Origin: Limnohabitans radicicola
Lineage (GTDB): Bacteria; Pseudomonadota; Gammaproteobacteria; Burkholderiales; Burkholderiaceae_C
Reading direction: 5' to 3'
DNA: 64,000 nucleotides
NCBI RefSeq assembly: GCF_014837235.1
Contig: NZ_JACYFT010000001.1
Span: forward strand, 1,439,688-1,503,687
The notes under the pieces were generated by a model. The model was not told the origin of the DNA, ran no database searches, and saw nothing but the letters and a program-made list of their open reading frames with translations. Below are positions 1 through 8,167 of this stretch, piece by piece. The translations under genes and the position numbers were made by a program. The stretch's first letter is position 1. Every line of letters starts with the position of its first letter.

Positions 1-72
1 GGCCAGATAGACCGTGCCGTTGTGGATGGCGGCTTCCGACATGCGGGCGCCAACGTCGATGCGTTGAACCAT
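1..72 (-). CDS. RidA family protein, N-terminal fragment
   Basis: Only the first 24 codons lie in the window; the gene runs off the left edge. The fragment starts with ATG and reads MVQRIDVGARMSEAAIHNG followed by TVYLA, which matches the N-terminal strand of RidA/YjgF-type proteins. RidA proteins hydrolyse reactive enamine/imine intermediates to keto acids and ammonia. It lies downstream of a reductase of cyclic imines on the same strand, so the two may act on related metabolites. The family call rests on a short stretch and the specific subfamily cannot be told. Confidence 0.65.
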   Translation of the reverse strand, partial: MVQRIDVGARMSEAAIHNGTVYLA

Positions 73-113
73 GGGGCTTTCCTTTGCGCTTGAAAAGGCG
101 CCATCGTAGCTTC

Positions 114-1070
114 TCAGCCTTGGGGCGCGCTGCTGACCGCGATGCCCTGGGCCATGCAGCGGGCTGCTGCCAGGTCCCAACCGCCCCAGCCGCAACTCTT
201 GAAAAACACCGGTCCGCCCTGCGGGCGGTGGGCGTTTTGCCAGCGTGCGGTCTGACCCACCACATCGGCCAGCGTGGGCAGGGCTGCGACATCGATGCCC
301 GCCTGCAACAGGTCTCCGGCTTCGTGGTCGGCGTCACGCGTGTCGACCACCAGCGTGCCTGTGCGGGCCAGGTGCTGGCACACCGGGGCCGACCACTCGA
401 CCATGCGGGGCGTGAACGCCCCGACAGCCGCGACAAAAGCGTCGCTGTGCGGCGGTGCTGAGAGCACCACCTCCTGCGCAGGCGTGGCGCTCACCACCCA
501 TGGGCAATCGGCGAGTGCCGCGTTGGGGTCGTCCACACGCTGGGCCTGCAAACCGAGTGAGCGTGCGTGCGCCACCAGGGCATCGGCGCTGCTGGCGCTG
601 CGCGAGGCGATCCAAAATTCCTGCACACCCAGGCCTTCATGAAAAGCCTCCAGATGCGCCCGGCCCTGCACGCCAGCGCCCACGATCAGCATCGGGCCAT
701 CGCGCCGTGGGGCCAGGTGCTGCGCAGCCAGCAGGGACACCGCTGCCGTGCGGCGCGCCGTGACGGTGGGGCCGTCGAGCAAGCCGATGCGTTGCCCCGT
801 TTGCACGTCAAACACCACGATGTCGCCCTGGATGGTGGGCAAGCCACGCTGGGCGTTGGTGGGGATGAAGCTGATGAGCTTGGTGATGGCCACACGCGCA
901 TCGGCCGCGGGCATCACGAACAGGCTGCCACCGCCGTGCAGGGCCTGCACGATGCGCGGCGGCACGGCCACCGTGGGGTCTTGCAGCAGTGCTTCGATTT
1001 CCTGGGTCAGCGCCAGGTAGGGCAAGGCCTGCGCGGTCTGGTGGGCATCGAGGATGGCAGAAGAGGACAT
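114..1070 (-). CDS. Ornithine cyclodeaminase/mu-crystallin family reductase (probable delta1-pyrroline-2-carboxylate / delta1-piperideine-2-carboxylate reductase)
   Basis: A 318-residue protein of the ornithine cyclodeaminase/mu-crystallin family. The Rossmann dinucleotide site GAGVQG is at residues 131-136, and the conserved substrate-side segments AITKLISF (about 61-68) and VTARRTAA (about 103-110) are present. Family members in betaproteobacteria are often NAD(P)H-dependent reductases of delta1-pyrroline-2-carboxylate or delta1-piperideine-2-carboxylate rather than true cyclodeaminases. The ATG at 1070 was chosen over an upstream in-frame ATG at 1163 because homologues begin near this point. 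The neighbouring RidA gene and the nearby putA suggest proline or lysine/hydroxyproline imine metabolism; this is inference. True cyclodeaminase activity cannot be excluded. Confidence 0.8.
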   Translation of the reverse strand: MSSSAILDAHQTAQALPYLALTQEIEALLQDPTVAVPPRIVQALHGGGSLFVMPAADARVAITKLISFIPTNAQRGLPTIQGDIVVFDVQTGQRIGLLDGPTVTARRTAAVSLLAAQHLAPRRDGPMLIVGAGVQGRAHLEAFHEGLGVQEFWIASRSASSADALVAHARSLGLQAQRVDDPNAALADCPWVVSATPAQEVVLSAPPHSDAFVAAVGAFTPRMVEWSAPVCQHLARTGTLVVDTRDADHEAGDLLQAGIDVAALPTLADVVGQTARWQNAHRPQGGPVFFKSCGWGGWDLAAARCMAQGIAVSSAPQG

Positions 1071-1201
1071 GGGTTCGCGTGCCTTGAAGGGTCTGGATGC
1101 CGCAGTGTAGATGGGCTGCTTGCGAGGCATGCACTCAGGGAATCCCCGCTTGTTGAGCGCCATGCCCTCGCTACATTGGAAGCCTCATCAGGAGCGCGCA
1201 C

Positions 1202-2131
1202 ATGAAGATTCGGGAACTCGCCACGGGACTGCTTTTCCCCGAAGGACCGGTGGCCATGGACGATGGCTCGGTGTTGCTGGTTGAAATCGCGCGCGGCACG
1301 TTGACGCGTGTCACCGCAGACGGTCGGGTGAAGGTGGTGGCCGATCTGGGTGGTGGCCCCAACGGCGCGGCCATTGGGCCCGACGGCGCGGTCTACATCT
1401 GCAACAACGGCGGCTTTGAATGGACGCGTGACCCGGGCAATTACCTGCGCCCCATCGGTCAGGCACACGACTACTCGGGCGGGCGCATCGAGCGCGTCAA
1501 CCTGAACACGGGCCGCACCGAGCGTTTGTACGAGAGCGTGGACGGCATCGGTTTGCGGGGGCCGAACGACCTGGTGTTCGATGCGCATGGCGGGTTTTAC
1601 TTCACCGACCTGGGCAAGGTGCGTGCGCACGAGATGGACCGCGGGGGTGTCTTTTATGCCCAGCCCGATGGTTCGGGCGTGCACGCAGTGGCGCGGCCGG
1701 TCATGACGCCCAATGGCATCGCCCTCTCGCCCGATGGGCAGACCCTGTACTACGCCGAAACCGAAGGTGCGCGCGTCTGGGCCTTTGACGTGACAACGCC
1801 CGGTCAGGTGCGCAAAGACCCTTGGCCCTCACCGCAAGGCGCACGGCTGGTGACGGCGTCGCCGGGCCAACATTGGCAGCGTTTTGATTCGATGGCGGTC
1901 GATGCCGAGGGCCACATCTGCGTGGCCACGCTGATGCATGGCGGCATTTCGGTGGTCAGTCCCGATGGTCAGGCGGTGCAGCACGTGCCACTGCCCGACC
2001 CGATGACCACCAACATCTGTTTTGGCGGGCCGGGCCATCGCACGGCGTTCATCACCCTGTCGGCCACGGGTCGGCTGATCGCGGTGGACGATTGGCCCAC
2101 AGCAGGGCTGGCGCTGAACTTCAACGCCTGA
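1202..2131 (+). CDS. SMP-30/gluconolactonase (LRE) family hydrolase
   Basis: A 309-residue six-bladed beta-propeller protein of the SMP-30/gluconolactonase/LRE-like family, probably a cytoplasmic sugar- or other lactonase. The metal-ligand positions of the family are recognisable: the early Glu in LLFPEGPVAMDDGS, the Asn in GLRGPNDLVFDAHGG, the Asn in MTPNGIALSPDG, and the late Asp in FDSMAVDAEGHICVAT. No signal peptide is visible. It is divergent from the reductase gene at 114-1070 across 131 bases. The substrate cannot be read from sequence, and the family also contains enzymes acting on other lactones and organophosphates. Confidence 0.85.
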   Translation: MKIRELATGLLFPEGPVAMDDGSVLLVEIARGTLTRVTADGRVKVVADLGGGPNGAAIGPDGAVYICNNGGFEWTRDPGNYLRPIGQAHDYSGGRIERVNLNTGRTERLYESVDGIGLRGPNDLVFDAHGGFYFTDLGKVRAHEMDRGGVFYAQPDGSGVHAVARPVMTPNGIALSPDGQTLYYAETEGARVWAFDVTTPGQVRKDPWPSPQGARLVTASPGQHWQRFDSMAVDAEGHICVATLMHGGISVVSPDGQAVQHVPLPDPMTTNICFGGPGHRTAFITLSATGRLIAVDDWPTAGLALNFNA

Positions 2132-2140
2132 AGGGGTCTA

Positions 2141-2614
2141 TCACAAAGCCAGCGCCGTCGTGTTCTTGACCTCTTCCATCACCGCGTAAGTGCGTGTCTC
2201 GCGCACGCCGGGCAGCTGCCACAGCACGGTGCCCGCAAATTCACGGTAGGCGTTCATGTCGGCGGCGCGGGTTTTGAGCAGGTAGTCAAAACCCCCGGCC
2301 ACCATGTGGCACTCCATGATCTCGGGGCGCACCTGCACCGCCGCCTTGAATTGCTCGAACACATTGGGACTGGTGCGGTCGAGCAGGATTTCCACAAACA
2401 CCATCATCCCGGCGCCCAGCTTGAGCGGGTTCAGGCGCGCCTCATAGCCCAGGATGAAACCTTCGCGTGTGAGTCGCTGCACCCGCGCCAGCACCGCCGT
2501 GGGCGACAGCGCCACGCTTTCGGCGAGCTTCAAGTTGCTGATGCGGCCGTCGCGCTGCAGCACATCGAGTATGCGGCGGTCGATGCGGTCAATTTCCATG
2601 GATTCGGCGTTCAT
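2141..2614 (-). CDS. Lrp/AsnC family transcriptional regulator, probable PutR-type regulator of putA
   Basis: A 157-residue Lrp/AsnC protein. The N-terminal winged-helix HTH covers roughly residues 8-60 (DRRILDVLQRDGRISNLKLA then SPTAVLARVQRL), and a RAM effector-binding domain follows (GAGMMVFVEILLD to the C terminus). It is transcribed divergently from putA with 93 bases between the start codons. In several proteobacteria whose PutA lacks a DNA-binding domain, an adjacent Lrp-type regulator (PutR) activates putA in response to proline. The PutA here also lacks that domain, so this role is likely by context but not shown directly. Confidence 0.88.
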   Translation of the reverse strand: MNAESMEIDRIDRRILDVLQRDGRISNLKLAESVALSPTAVLARVQRLTREGFILGYEARLNPLKLGAGMMVFVEILLDRTSPNVFEQFKAAVQVRPEIMECHMVAGGFDYLLKTRAADMNAYREFAGTVLWQLPGVRETRTYAVMEEVKNTTALAL

Positions 2615-2707
2615 GCTGCATATTATTCATTGAAGCCAATAAATTTTGGATAAATATTCGGTCATCAATCTGGATGATGGCGATTCATGTCATCCAAGGA
2701 TGCCCCC
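2615..2707. promoter_or_regulatory. AT-rich divergent control region between the Lrp regulator and putA
   Basis: The 93 bases between the divergent starts are much richer in A and T than the flanking genes, especially about 2620-2665, where ATATTATTCATTG and GGATAAATATTC lie close together. Lrp-type regulators favour AT-rich, imperfectly palindromic DNA. The region must hold both promoters. No single hexamer pair stands out enough to place the start sites. Confidence 0.5.
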
Positions 2708-5700
2708 ATGAGTACCGCCATCACCCCTATGCCTTTGCCCACCGGGGCCTGCTTTACCCCCGGTGGCCCCTTGCCCGAGCGCAGCGCCCTGCGCGAAGCC
2801 ATCGCCCGTGCCACCCGCCTGCCCGAAGCACAGGCCTTGGCCCCATTGCTGACTGCAGCCCGCATGAGCCCCGCGCAAGCCGAGCGCACCGACGCGCTGG
2901 CCCGCCAACTGGTGCAAGGCATGCGCGAAGGCCCGCAGCAGGGCGGCCGCGCAGGCCGCGTGCAAAGCCTGATGCAGGAATACGCGCTGTCCAGCGAAGA
3001 AGGCGTGGCGCTGATGTGCCTGGCCGAAGCGCTGCTGCGCATCCCAGACGTGGCCACACGCGATGCGCTGATCCGCGACAAGATCGGTCAGGGCGACTGG
3101 CACCAGCATGTGGGCCGCAGCCCCTCGCTGTTTGTCAACGCTGCGTCGTGGGGCCTGCTGCTCACAGGCAAGCTGGTGGCCACGCACAGCGAGGGCGCGA
3201 TGCTGGCCTCGCTCACCCGGCTGATCGGCAAGAGTGGTGAGCCGCTGATCCGCCAGGGCGTGCAACTGGCCATGCAGATGCTGGGCGAGCAGTTCGTCAC
3301 AGGCGAAACGATTGACGAGGCGCTGCACCGCGCCCGCGCCATGGAGGCGCGAGGCTTTCGCTACTCGTACGACATGCTGGGCGAAGCGGCGCTGACCGAA
3401 GCCGCCGCGCAGCGCTACATGCTCGCCTATGAAAATGCGATCCACGCGATTGGCAAGGCATCCAACGGACAAGGCGTGGTGGACGGCCCGGGCATCTCGA
3501 TCAAGCTGTCGGCCCTGCACCCACGCTACAGCCGCGCACAGCACCAGCGCGTGATGGACGAACTGTTGCCACGGGTGTTGAAGCTCACCGAGTTGGCGAA
3601 GCATTACGACATTGGCCTGAACATCGATGCCGAAGAGGTGGACCGGCTGGACATCTCGCTCGACTTGCTCCAAGCGCTGTGCCACGCGCCCAGTCTGCAG
3701 GGCTGGCCCGGCATCGGCTTTGTGATCCAGGCCTACCAAAAGCGCTGCCCCTTGGTGATCGATTTTGTGGTGGACTTGGCACGCCGCACAGGCCACCGGC
3801 TCATGGTGCGCCTGGTCAAAGGCGCCTATTGGGACAGCGAAATCAAACGCGCCCAGCTCGACGGGCAAAGCGACTACCCGGTCTTCACCCGCAAGCACCA
3901 CACCGATGTGTCTTACCTGGCCTGCGCCCAAAAGCTGCTGGCCGCACCGGATGCGGTGTACCCGCAATTCGCCACCCACAACGCGCACACGCTGGCGGCC
4001 ATCGTGCACATGGCGCAGGACATGCACGGCGACTACGCGCCGGGCCAATACGAGTTCCAGTGCCTGCACGGCATGGGCGAGCCGCTGTACCAGCAGGTGG
4101 TGGGGCGAGCGAGCACCGCCGGGCCGTCCCAAGGTGCGAACGCCCCCTCGGGGGACAGCGGGCTACACGGGGTGCACCTGCGTGGGGGACAACAGTTCTC
4201 GCGGCCCTGCCGCATCTACGCCCCCGTGGGCACACACGAAACCCTGCTGGCCTACCTGGTGCGCCGCCTGCTCGAAAACGGGGCCAACAGCTCGTTTGTG
4301 AACCGCATGGCCGATGCCAGCGTGTCGGTCAGCGATCTGGTGCAAGACCCGGTGTTGCGCACCGAAGAAGATGCCCAGCGTGAAGACAGCCCCCTAGGCC
4401 AGCCGCACCCGCAGATCGCGCTGCCCGCGCAGCTGTATGGCGCGGCCCGCCGCAACTCCAGCGGACCGGATCTGGCGCATGAGCCCACGCTGCGCCAGCT
4501 GGCAGCCGACATGCAGGCGCAGGTGCAAACGGTGGCGGTGACACCTCTGATGGCCACGCCTTTTGTGGGCGCTGAACGCATCACCCTGCGCAACCCCGCC
4601 GACCACAGCGATGTGCTGGGCACGGTGCAATACGCCTGCGCGGCCGATGTGGAGGCTGCCCTGCAAGCGGCCAGTGAAGCCGCACCCGGCTGGGCCGCCA
4701 CGCCACCCGCACAACGCGCTGCGATGCTGGAGCAGGCCGCTGATCTGCTGCAGGCCGACGCCCCCCGCGTGATGGCCCTGCTGGTGCGCGAAGCGGGCAA
4801 AACCTGGGGCCATGCCGTGGCCGAGCTGCGCGAGGCGGTAGACTTTTTGCGCTACTACGCCGCACAAGTGCGCCGCGACTTTGACCCTAACACCCACACA
4901 CCGCTGGGCCCGGTGGTGTGCATCAGCCCCTGGAATTTTCCGCTGGCGATTTTTGTGGGGCAGGTGGCGGCAGCGCTGGCGGCGGGCAACCCGGTGCTGG
5001 CCAAGCCCGCTGAGTCAACGCCTGCCGTGGCGGCGCTGGCCGTGCAGGCCTTGTGGCAGGCGGGCGTGCCCCGGGCCGCGGTGCAACTGCTGCCGGGTGA
5101 GGGCCGCGAGGTGGGCCTGCAGCTGGTGCGCGATGCCCGCGTGCAAGGCGTGATGTTCACCGGCTCCACCGAAACGGCTCGGGTGCTGCAAGCGGCCCTG
5201 GCCGAACGCCTGAACGCGTATGGCCAGCCTGTGCCATTGATTGCCGAGACTGGCGGCCAGAACTGCATGGTGGTGGATTCGTCGGCCCTGCTGGAGCAGG
5301 TGGTGACCGATGTCATGGCCTCGGCCTTTGAAGCCGCTGGCCAGCGCTGCTCGGCCCTGCGTGTGCTGTGCGTGCAAGATGATGTGGCCGACCGGCTGAT
5401 CGAGATGCTCCAAGGCGCGATGGCCGAAATCCGCATGGGTGCGCCCGCGCACTTGGCGGTGGATGTAGGGCCCGTGATCGACGCGCGGGCCCGCACAGGC
5501 ATCGAGGCGCATGTGCTCGCCATGGCGCAAAGCGGCTGCAAAGTTCACCGCATCTCACGCAACGCGCCGGACACTTTGCCCACAGGCACCTACGTACAAC
5601 CCACGTTGATCGAGATCGACAGCATCGCGCAACTGACACGCGAAGTGTTCGGCCCGGTGCTGCACATCGTGCGTTATGCCCGCAGTGAACTGCCTCAGCT

Positions 5701-6544
5701 GCTGCAAAGCATCAACGACACGGGTTATGCCCTCACCCTGGGCGTGCATTCCCGCATCGAAGAAACCATTTCGCAAGTGATAGACCACAGCCATGCGGGC
5801 AATGTCTACGTGAACCGCAACATGGTGGGCGCGGTGGTGGGTGTGCAGCCCTTTGGCGGCGAAGGCCTGTCGGGCACCGGCCCCAAGGCGGGTGGCCCGC
5901 TGTACCTTTTGCGATTGTTGGCCCATTGCCCGCCCGATGCCGCCTTGCGCAGCGTGCAGGCCAGTGGCGCGGCTGCGCTGCCCCAGCCCACGCCTGCGCT
6001 GCAAGCCCTGCACGACTGGGCCGTGGCGCAAGGCCGTTTGCCGCTGGCGCATGCCTGTGCGCAGTTTGCAGCCGCCAGCCCGACAGGCCTGCAAGCCACC
6101 TTGAGCGGCCCCACGGGCGAACGCAACGTGTACCGCGTGCAAGCCCGTGCGCGGGTGCTGTGCCTGACAGGCACGCAGCCCGGGGCTGATGCCGACCGCC
6201 TGACCCAATTGGCCGCCGTGCTGGCCGTGGGCAGCCGAGCGGTGTGGCCCCTGAGCGCACAAGCGCAACATGCACAACTGCCTGCAGCCGTGCAAAGCCA
6301 GGTGACACTGGAAGACCCCACCCATGGCCAGCCAATGGATGCGGCCCTGCTGCACGGCGACGAGGCCACCACACTGCACTGGCAAGCGCAACTGGCGCAA
6401 CGCCCGGGGGCCATCGTCACGCTCACGGCCCTGCGCCCAAGTGATGCCACCGTGCCACTGGCGCGCCTGGTGAGCGAGCGCAGCATCAGCACCAACACGG
6501 CAGCGGCTGGGGGCAATGCCAGCCTGATGACGCTGGCGGCATGA
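2708..6544 (+). CDS. putA: Bifunctional proline dehydrogenase / delta1-pyrroline-5-carboxylate dehydrogenase PutA
   Basis: A 1278-residue PutA that oxidises proline to glutamate in two steps: an FAD-dependent proline dehydrogenase barrel (about residues 140-530) and an NAD-dependent aldehyde dehydrogenase domain (about 610-1110), followed by a C-terminal extension. The barrel shows RLVKGAYWDSEIKRAQ and RRLLENGANSSFVNR. The dehydrogenase shows the catalytic-type segments ETGGQNCMVVDSS and AAGQRCSALR. The ATG at 2708 is preferred over one at 2687 because AAGGA lies 7 bases upstream of it. The N terminus has no ribbon-helix-helix domain such as E. coli PutA uses for autoregulation. About 30 residues after GMGEPLYQQVVG are encoded by an inserted palindromic repeat (see separate entry). 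Confidence 0.97.
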   Translation: MSTAITPMPLPTGACFTPGGPLPERSALREAIARATRLPEAQALAPLLTAARMSPAQAERTDALARQLVQGMREGPQQGGRAGRVQSLMQEYALSSEEGVALMCLAEALLRIPDVATRDALIRDKIGQGDWHQHVGRSPSLFVNAASWGLLLTGKLVATHSEGAMLASLTRLIGKSGEPLIRQGVQLAMQMLGEQFVTGETIDEALHRARAMEARGFRYSYDMLGEAALTEAAAQRYMLAYENAIHAIGKASNGQGVVDGPGISIKLSALHPRYSRAQHQRVMDELLPRVLKLTELAKHYDIGLNIDAEEVDRLDISLDLLQALCHAPSLQGWPGIGFVIQAYQKRCPLVIDFVVDLARRTGHRLMVRLVKGAYWDSEIKRAQLDGQSDYPVFTRKHHTDVSYLACAQKLLAAPDAVYPQFATHNAHTLAAIVHMAQDMHGDYAPGQYEFQCLHGMGEPLYQQVVGRASTAGPSQGANAPSGDSGLHGVHLRGGQQFSRPCRIYAPVGTHETLLAYLVRRLLENGANSSFVNRMADASVSVSDLVQDPVLRTEEDAQREDSPLGQPHPQIALPAQLYGAARRNSSGPDLAHEPTLRQLAADMQAQVQTVAVTPLMATPFVGAERITLRNPADHSDVLGTVQYACAADVEAALQAASEAAPGWAATPPAQRAAMLEQAADLLQADAPRVMALLVREAGKTWGHAVAELREAVDFLRYYAAQVRRDFDPNTHTPLGPVVCISPWNFPLAIFVGQVAAALAAGNPVLAKPAESTPAVAALAVQALWQAGVPRAAVQLLPGEGREVGLQLVRDARVQGVMFTGSTETARVLQAALAERLNAYGQPVPLIAETGGQNCMVVDSSALLEQVVTDVMASAFEAAGQRCSALRVLCVQDDVADRLIEMLQGAMAEIRMGAPAHLAVDVGPVIDARARTGIEAHVLAMAQSGCKVHRISRNAPDTLPTGTYVQPTLIEIDSIAQLTREVFGPVLHIVRYARSELPQLLQSINDTGYALTLGVHSRIEETISQVIDHSHAGNVYVNRNMVGAVVGVQPFGGEGLSGTGPKAGGPLYLLRLLAHCPPDAALRSVQASGAAALPQPTPALQALHDWAVAQGRLPLAHACAQFAAASPTGLQATLSGPTGERNVYRVQARARVLCLTGTQPGADADRLTQLAAVLAVGSRAVWPLSAQAQHAQLPAAVQSQVTLEDPTHGQPMDAALLHGDEATTLHWQAQLAQRPGAIVTLTALRPSDATVPLARLVSERSISTNTAAAGGNASLMTLAA
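4116..4190. repeat. Palindromic interspersed repeat inserted in frame within putA
   Basis: Between the conserved codons for GMGEPLYQQVVG and RPCRIYAPVGTHETLL, E. coli PutA has, from memory, a short linker of about 8 residues. Here there are about 33 residues rich in Gly, Ser, Ala and Gln. The DNA contains GCCGGGCCGTCCCAAGG, then CCCCCTCGGGGG followed by ACAGCG, and ends CGTGGGGG. I recall this layout from intergenic repeats common in Comamonadaceae genomes. The reading frame stays open through it. I saw no second copy in this window. Confidence 0.65.
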
Positions 6545-6608
6545 CGGCAGGTGTGCTGCTCCCTGAATTGGTGCTTTTCTGTTCTTGTTTGGGTGCCAGG
6601 CACTTATT

Positions 6609-6624
6609 TGGCTTGAAAATTGCT
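6609..6624 (+). promoter_or_regulatory. Probable sigma54 (RpoN) promoter of the ammonium transporter gene
   Basis: TGGCTTGAAAATTGCT matches the sigma54 consensus TGGCAC-N5-TTGCW, with the GG and GC dinucleotides at exactly the required spacing. It lies 72 bases before the amt start codon. Ammonium transporter genes are classically NtrC/sigma54 controlled, so the match makes biological sense. Initiation would be near 6635. No other position upstream of amt looks better. Confidence 0.75.
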
Positions 6625-6628
6625 TACG

Positions 6629-6668
6629 TTTGGTGCGCAAAGGCTTTTCAAGCCTTTTATGCACCAAA
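6629..6668. promoter_or_regulatory. Long interrupted inverted repeat in the amt leader
   Basis: The arms are TTTGGTGC (6629-6636) and GCACCAAA (6661-6668), with a second nested pair AAAGGCTT (6639-6646) and AAGCCTTT (6650-6657) around TTC. It starts at the predicted sigma54 start site and ends 27 bases before the ATG. It could be an operator or, for the inner stem, an RNA hairpin. The GGTGC/GCACC halves resemble NtrC half-sites but face outward. No U-run follows, so a terminator is unlikely. Confidence 0.55.
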
Positions 6669-6695
6669 TCAAGTCATAACTGTTTAGAGACACAC

Positions 6696-7898
6696 ATGGA
6701 AGCACTGAAACAGGGCGCGGATGCGCTTTTTATTTTGCTCGGCGGCATCATGGTTTTGGCCATGCACGCGGGCTTTGCCTTTCTGGAGTTGGGCACGGTT
6801 CGCAAAAAGAACCAGGTCAATGCACTCGTCAAAATCCTGGTCGACTTTTCTGTGTCGACCGTGGTCTATTTTGTCGTGGGCTACAGCGTGGCGTATGGCA
6901 CCGACTTTTTCATCGGGGCCGAGCAATTGGCGGCCAAGAATGGCTATGAGTTGGTGAAGTTTTTCTTCTTGCTGACCTTTGCCGCAGCCATCCCCGCCAT
7001 CATCTCGGGCGGCATCGCCGAGCGTGCCAAGTTCTGGCCACAGCTCATCGCCACCGCCTGTATTGTGGGTTTCATCTACCCTTTCTTTGAGGGCATTGCC
7101 TGGAACCAGCACTTTGGCGTGCAGGCCTGGATCAAGGCCTTCACCGGAGACGAGTTCCACGACTTTGCAGGCTCCGTGGTGGTCCATGCTGTCGGCGGCT
7201 GGATCGCTTTGCCTGCGGTGATTTTGCTGGGCGCACGCTACAACCGTTACCGCAAGGACGGCCAGGTTTCTGCCCACCCGCCTTCGAGCATCCCTTTCCT
7301 CGCATTGGGTGCCTGGATCTTGATCGTGGGCTGGTTCGGTTTCAACGTGATGAGCGCACAGACCCTCGACAAAATCTCGGGTCTGGTGGCTGTGAATTCC
7401 CTGATGGCCATGGTGGGCGGCACGCTGACCGCCTTGCTGCTGGGCAAGAACGACCCGGGCTTTGTGCACAACGGTCCTTTGGCGGGCCTGGTGGCCGTGT
7501 GCGCGGGCTCGGACTTGATGCACCCGTTTGGTGCGCTGGCGGTGGGTGCTGTGGCCGGGGCCCTGTTCGTGGTGATGTTCACGTTGACCCAGAACAAGTG
7601 GAAGATCGATGACGTCTTGGGTGTCTGGGCTCTGCACGGTCTGTGTGGCACTTGGGGTGGCATTGCTGCAGGCATTTTTGGCGCGCAGTCACTGGGCGGT
7701 CTGGGTGGTGTGAATGTCACGGCCCAGCTGATTGGCACGGCCATGGGTGTGGCCTGGGCCGTGCTCGGGGGCATCGTGGTGTATGGCCTGCTCAAACTGA
7801 CCATTGGCCTCAAGCTCAGTCCTGAGGAAGAGTACGAAGGCGCCGACCTCACTGTGCACAAGATCAGCGCAACGCCCGACCGCGAAGTCAGCTGGTAA
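6696..7898 (+). CDS. amt: Ammonium transporter, Amt/AmtB family
   Basis: A 400-residue inner-membrane Amt channel for ammonium uptake. Conserved pore segments are visible: the first transmembrane segment MVLAMHAGFAFLELG, the HDFAGSVVVHAVGGW segment carrying the first pore His and the conserved Asp, and the WALHGLCGTWGG segment with the second pore His. The N terminus starts directly with a membrane segment and lacks the cleaved signal peptide of E. coli AmtB. ATG at 6696 was chosen because it fits the family start; upstream in-frame sequence crosses the promoter. No glnK (PII) gene is adjacent. The sigma54-type promoter upstream suggests control by nitrogen limitation. Confidence 0.95.
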   Translation: MEALKQGADALFILLGGIMVLAMHAGFAFLELGTVRKKNQVNALVKILVDFSVSTVVYFVVGYSVAYGTDFFIGAEQLAAKNGYELVKFFFLLTFAAAIPAIISGGIAERAKFWPQLIATACIVGFIYPFFEGIAWNQHFGVQAWIKAFTGDEFHDFAGSVVVHAVGGWIALPAVILLGARYNRYRKDGQVSAHPPSSIPFLALGAWILIVGWFGFNVMSAQTLDKISGLVAVNSLMAMVGGTLTALLLGKNDPGFVHNGPLAGLVAVCAGSDLMHPFGALAVGAVAGALFVVMFTLTQNKWKIDDVLGVWALHGLCGTWGGIAAGIFGAQSLGGLGGVNVTAQLIGTAMGVAWAVLGGIVVYGLLKLTIGLKLSPEEEYEGADLTVHKISATPDREVSW

Positions 7899-7927
7899 TT
7901 TCGAGAAACAGCGCACAGTTCTCGCAC

Positions 7928-7962
7928 AAAAGGCCGGTTTCAAACCCGGCCTTTTGTTATTT
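7928..7962 (+). terminator. Rho-independent terminator after amt
   Basis: AAAAGGCCGG (7928-7937) pairs with CCGGCCTTTT (7946-7955) around an 8-base loop, and further T-rich sequence follows. It lies 30 bases after the amt stop codon. Confidence 0.85.
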
Positions 7963-8167
7963 TCGGCACATATACAACGAATCTGCGGGGATTCCCCTTG
8001 CATGCCTGCCATGTTTATGGCGCATAATGGCCGAGCCTCCCCCAAAGGGAGAGGTTTTTTGCGGTGAACAGGTCAGTTTCGCTTTCCTTCCGGTGTTTTT
8101 CAGGTTTGTTGAATGCGCTTTCGGAACTCCATCGCGTTTTTTCTGTGTGTTTTGAGGAGTCCCTTTC

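Noticed and set aside
4100-4200. The extra DNA in putA considered as a frameshift or broken gene.
   Set aside because: The frame stays open and both flanking conserved segments are in the same frame, so the gene appears intact.
6629-6668. The inverted repeat before amt considered as the putA terminator.
   Set aside because: It lacks a T-run in the putA direction and straddles the predicted sigma54 start site; a regulatory role fits better.
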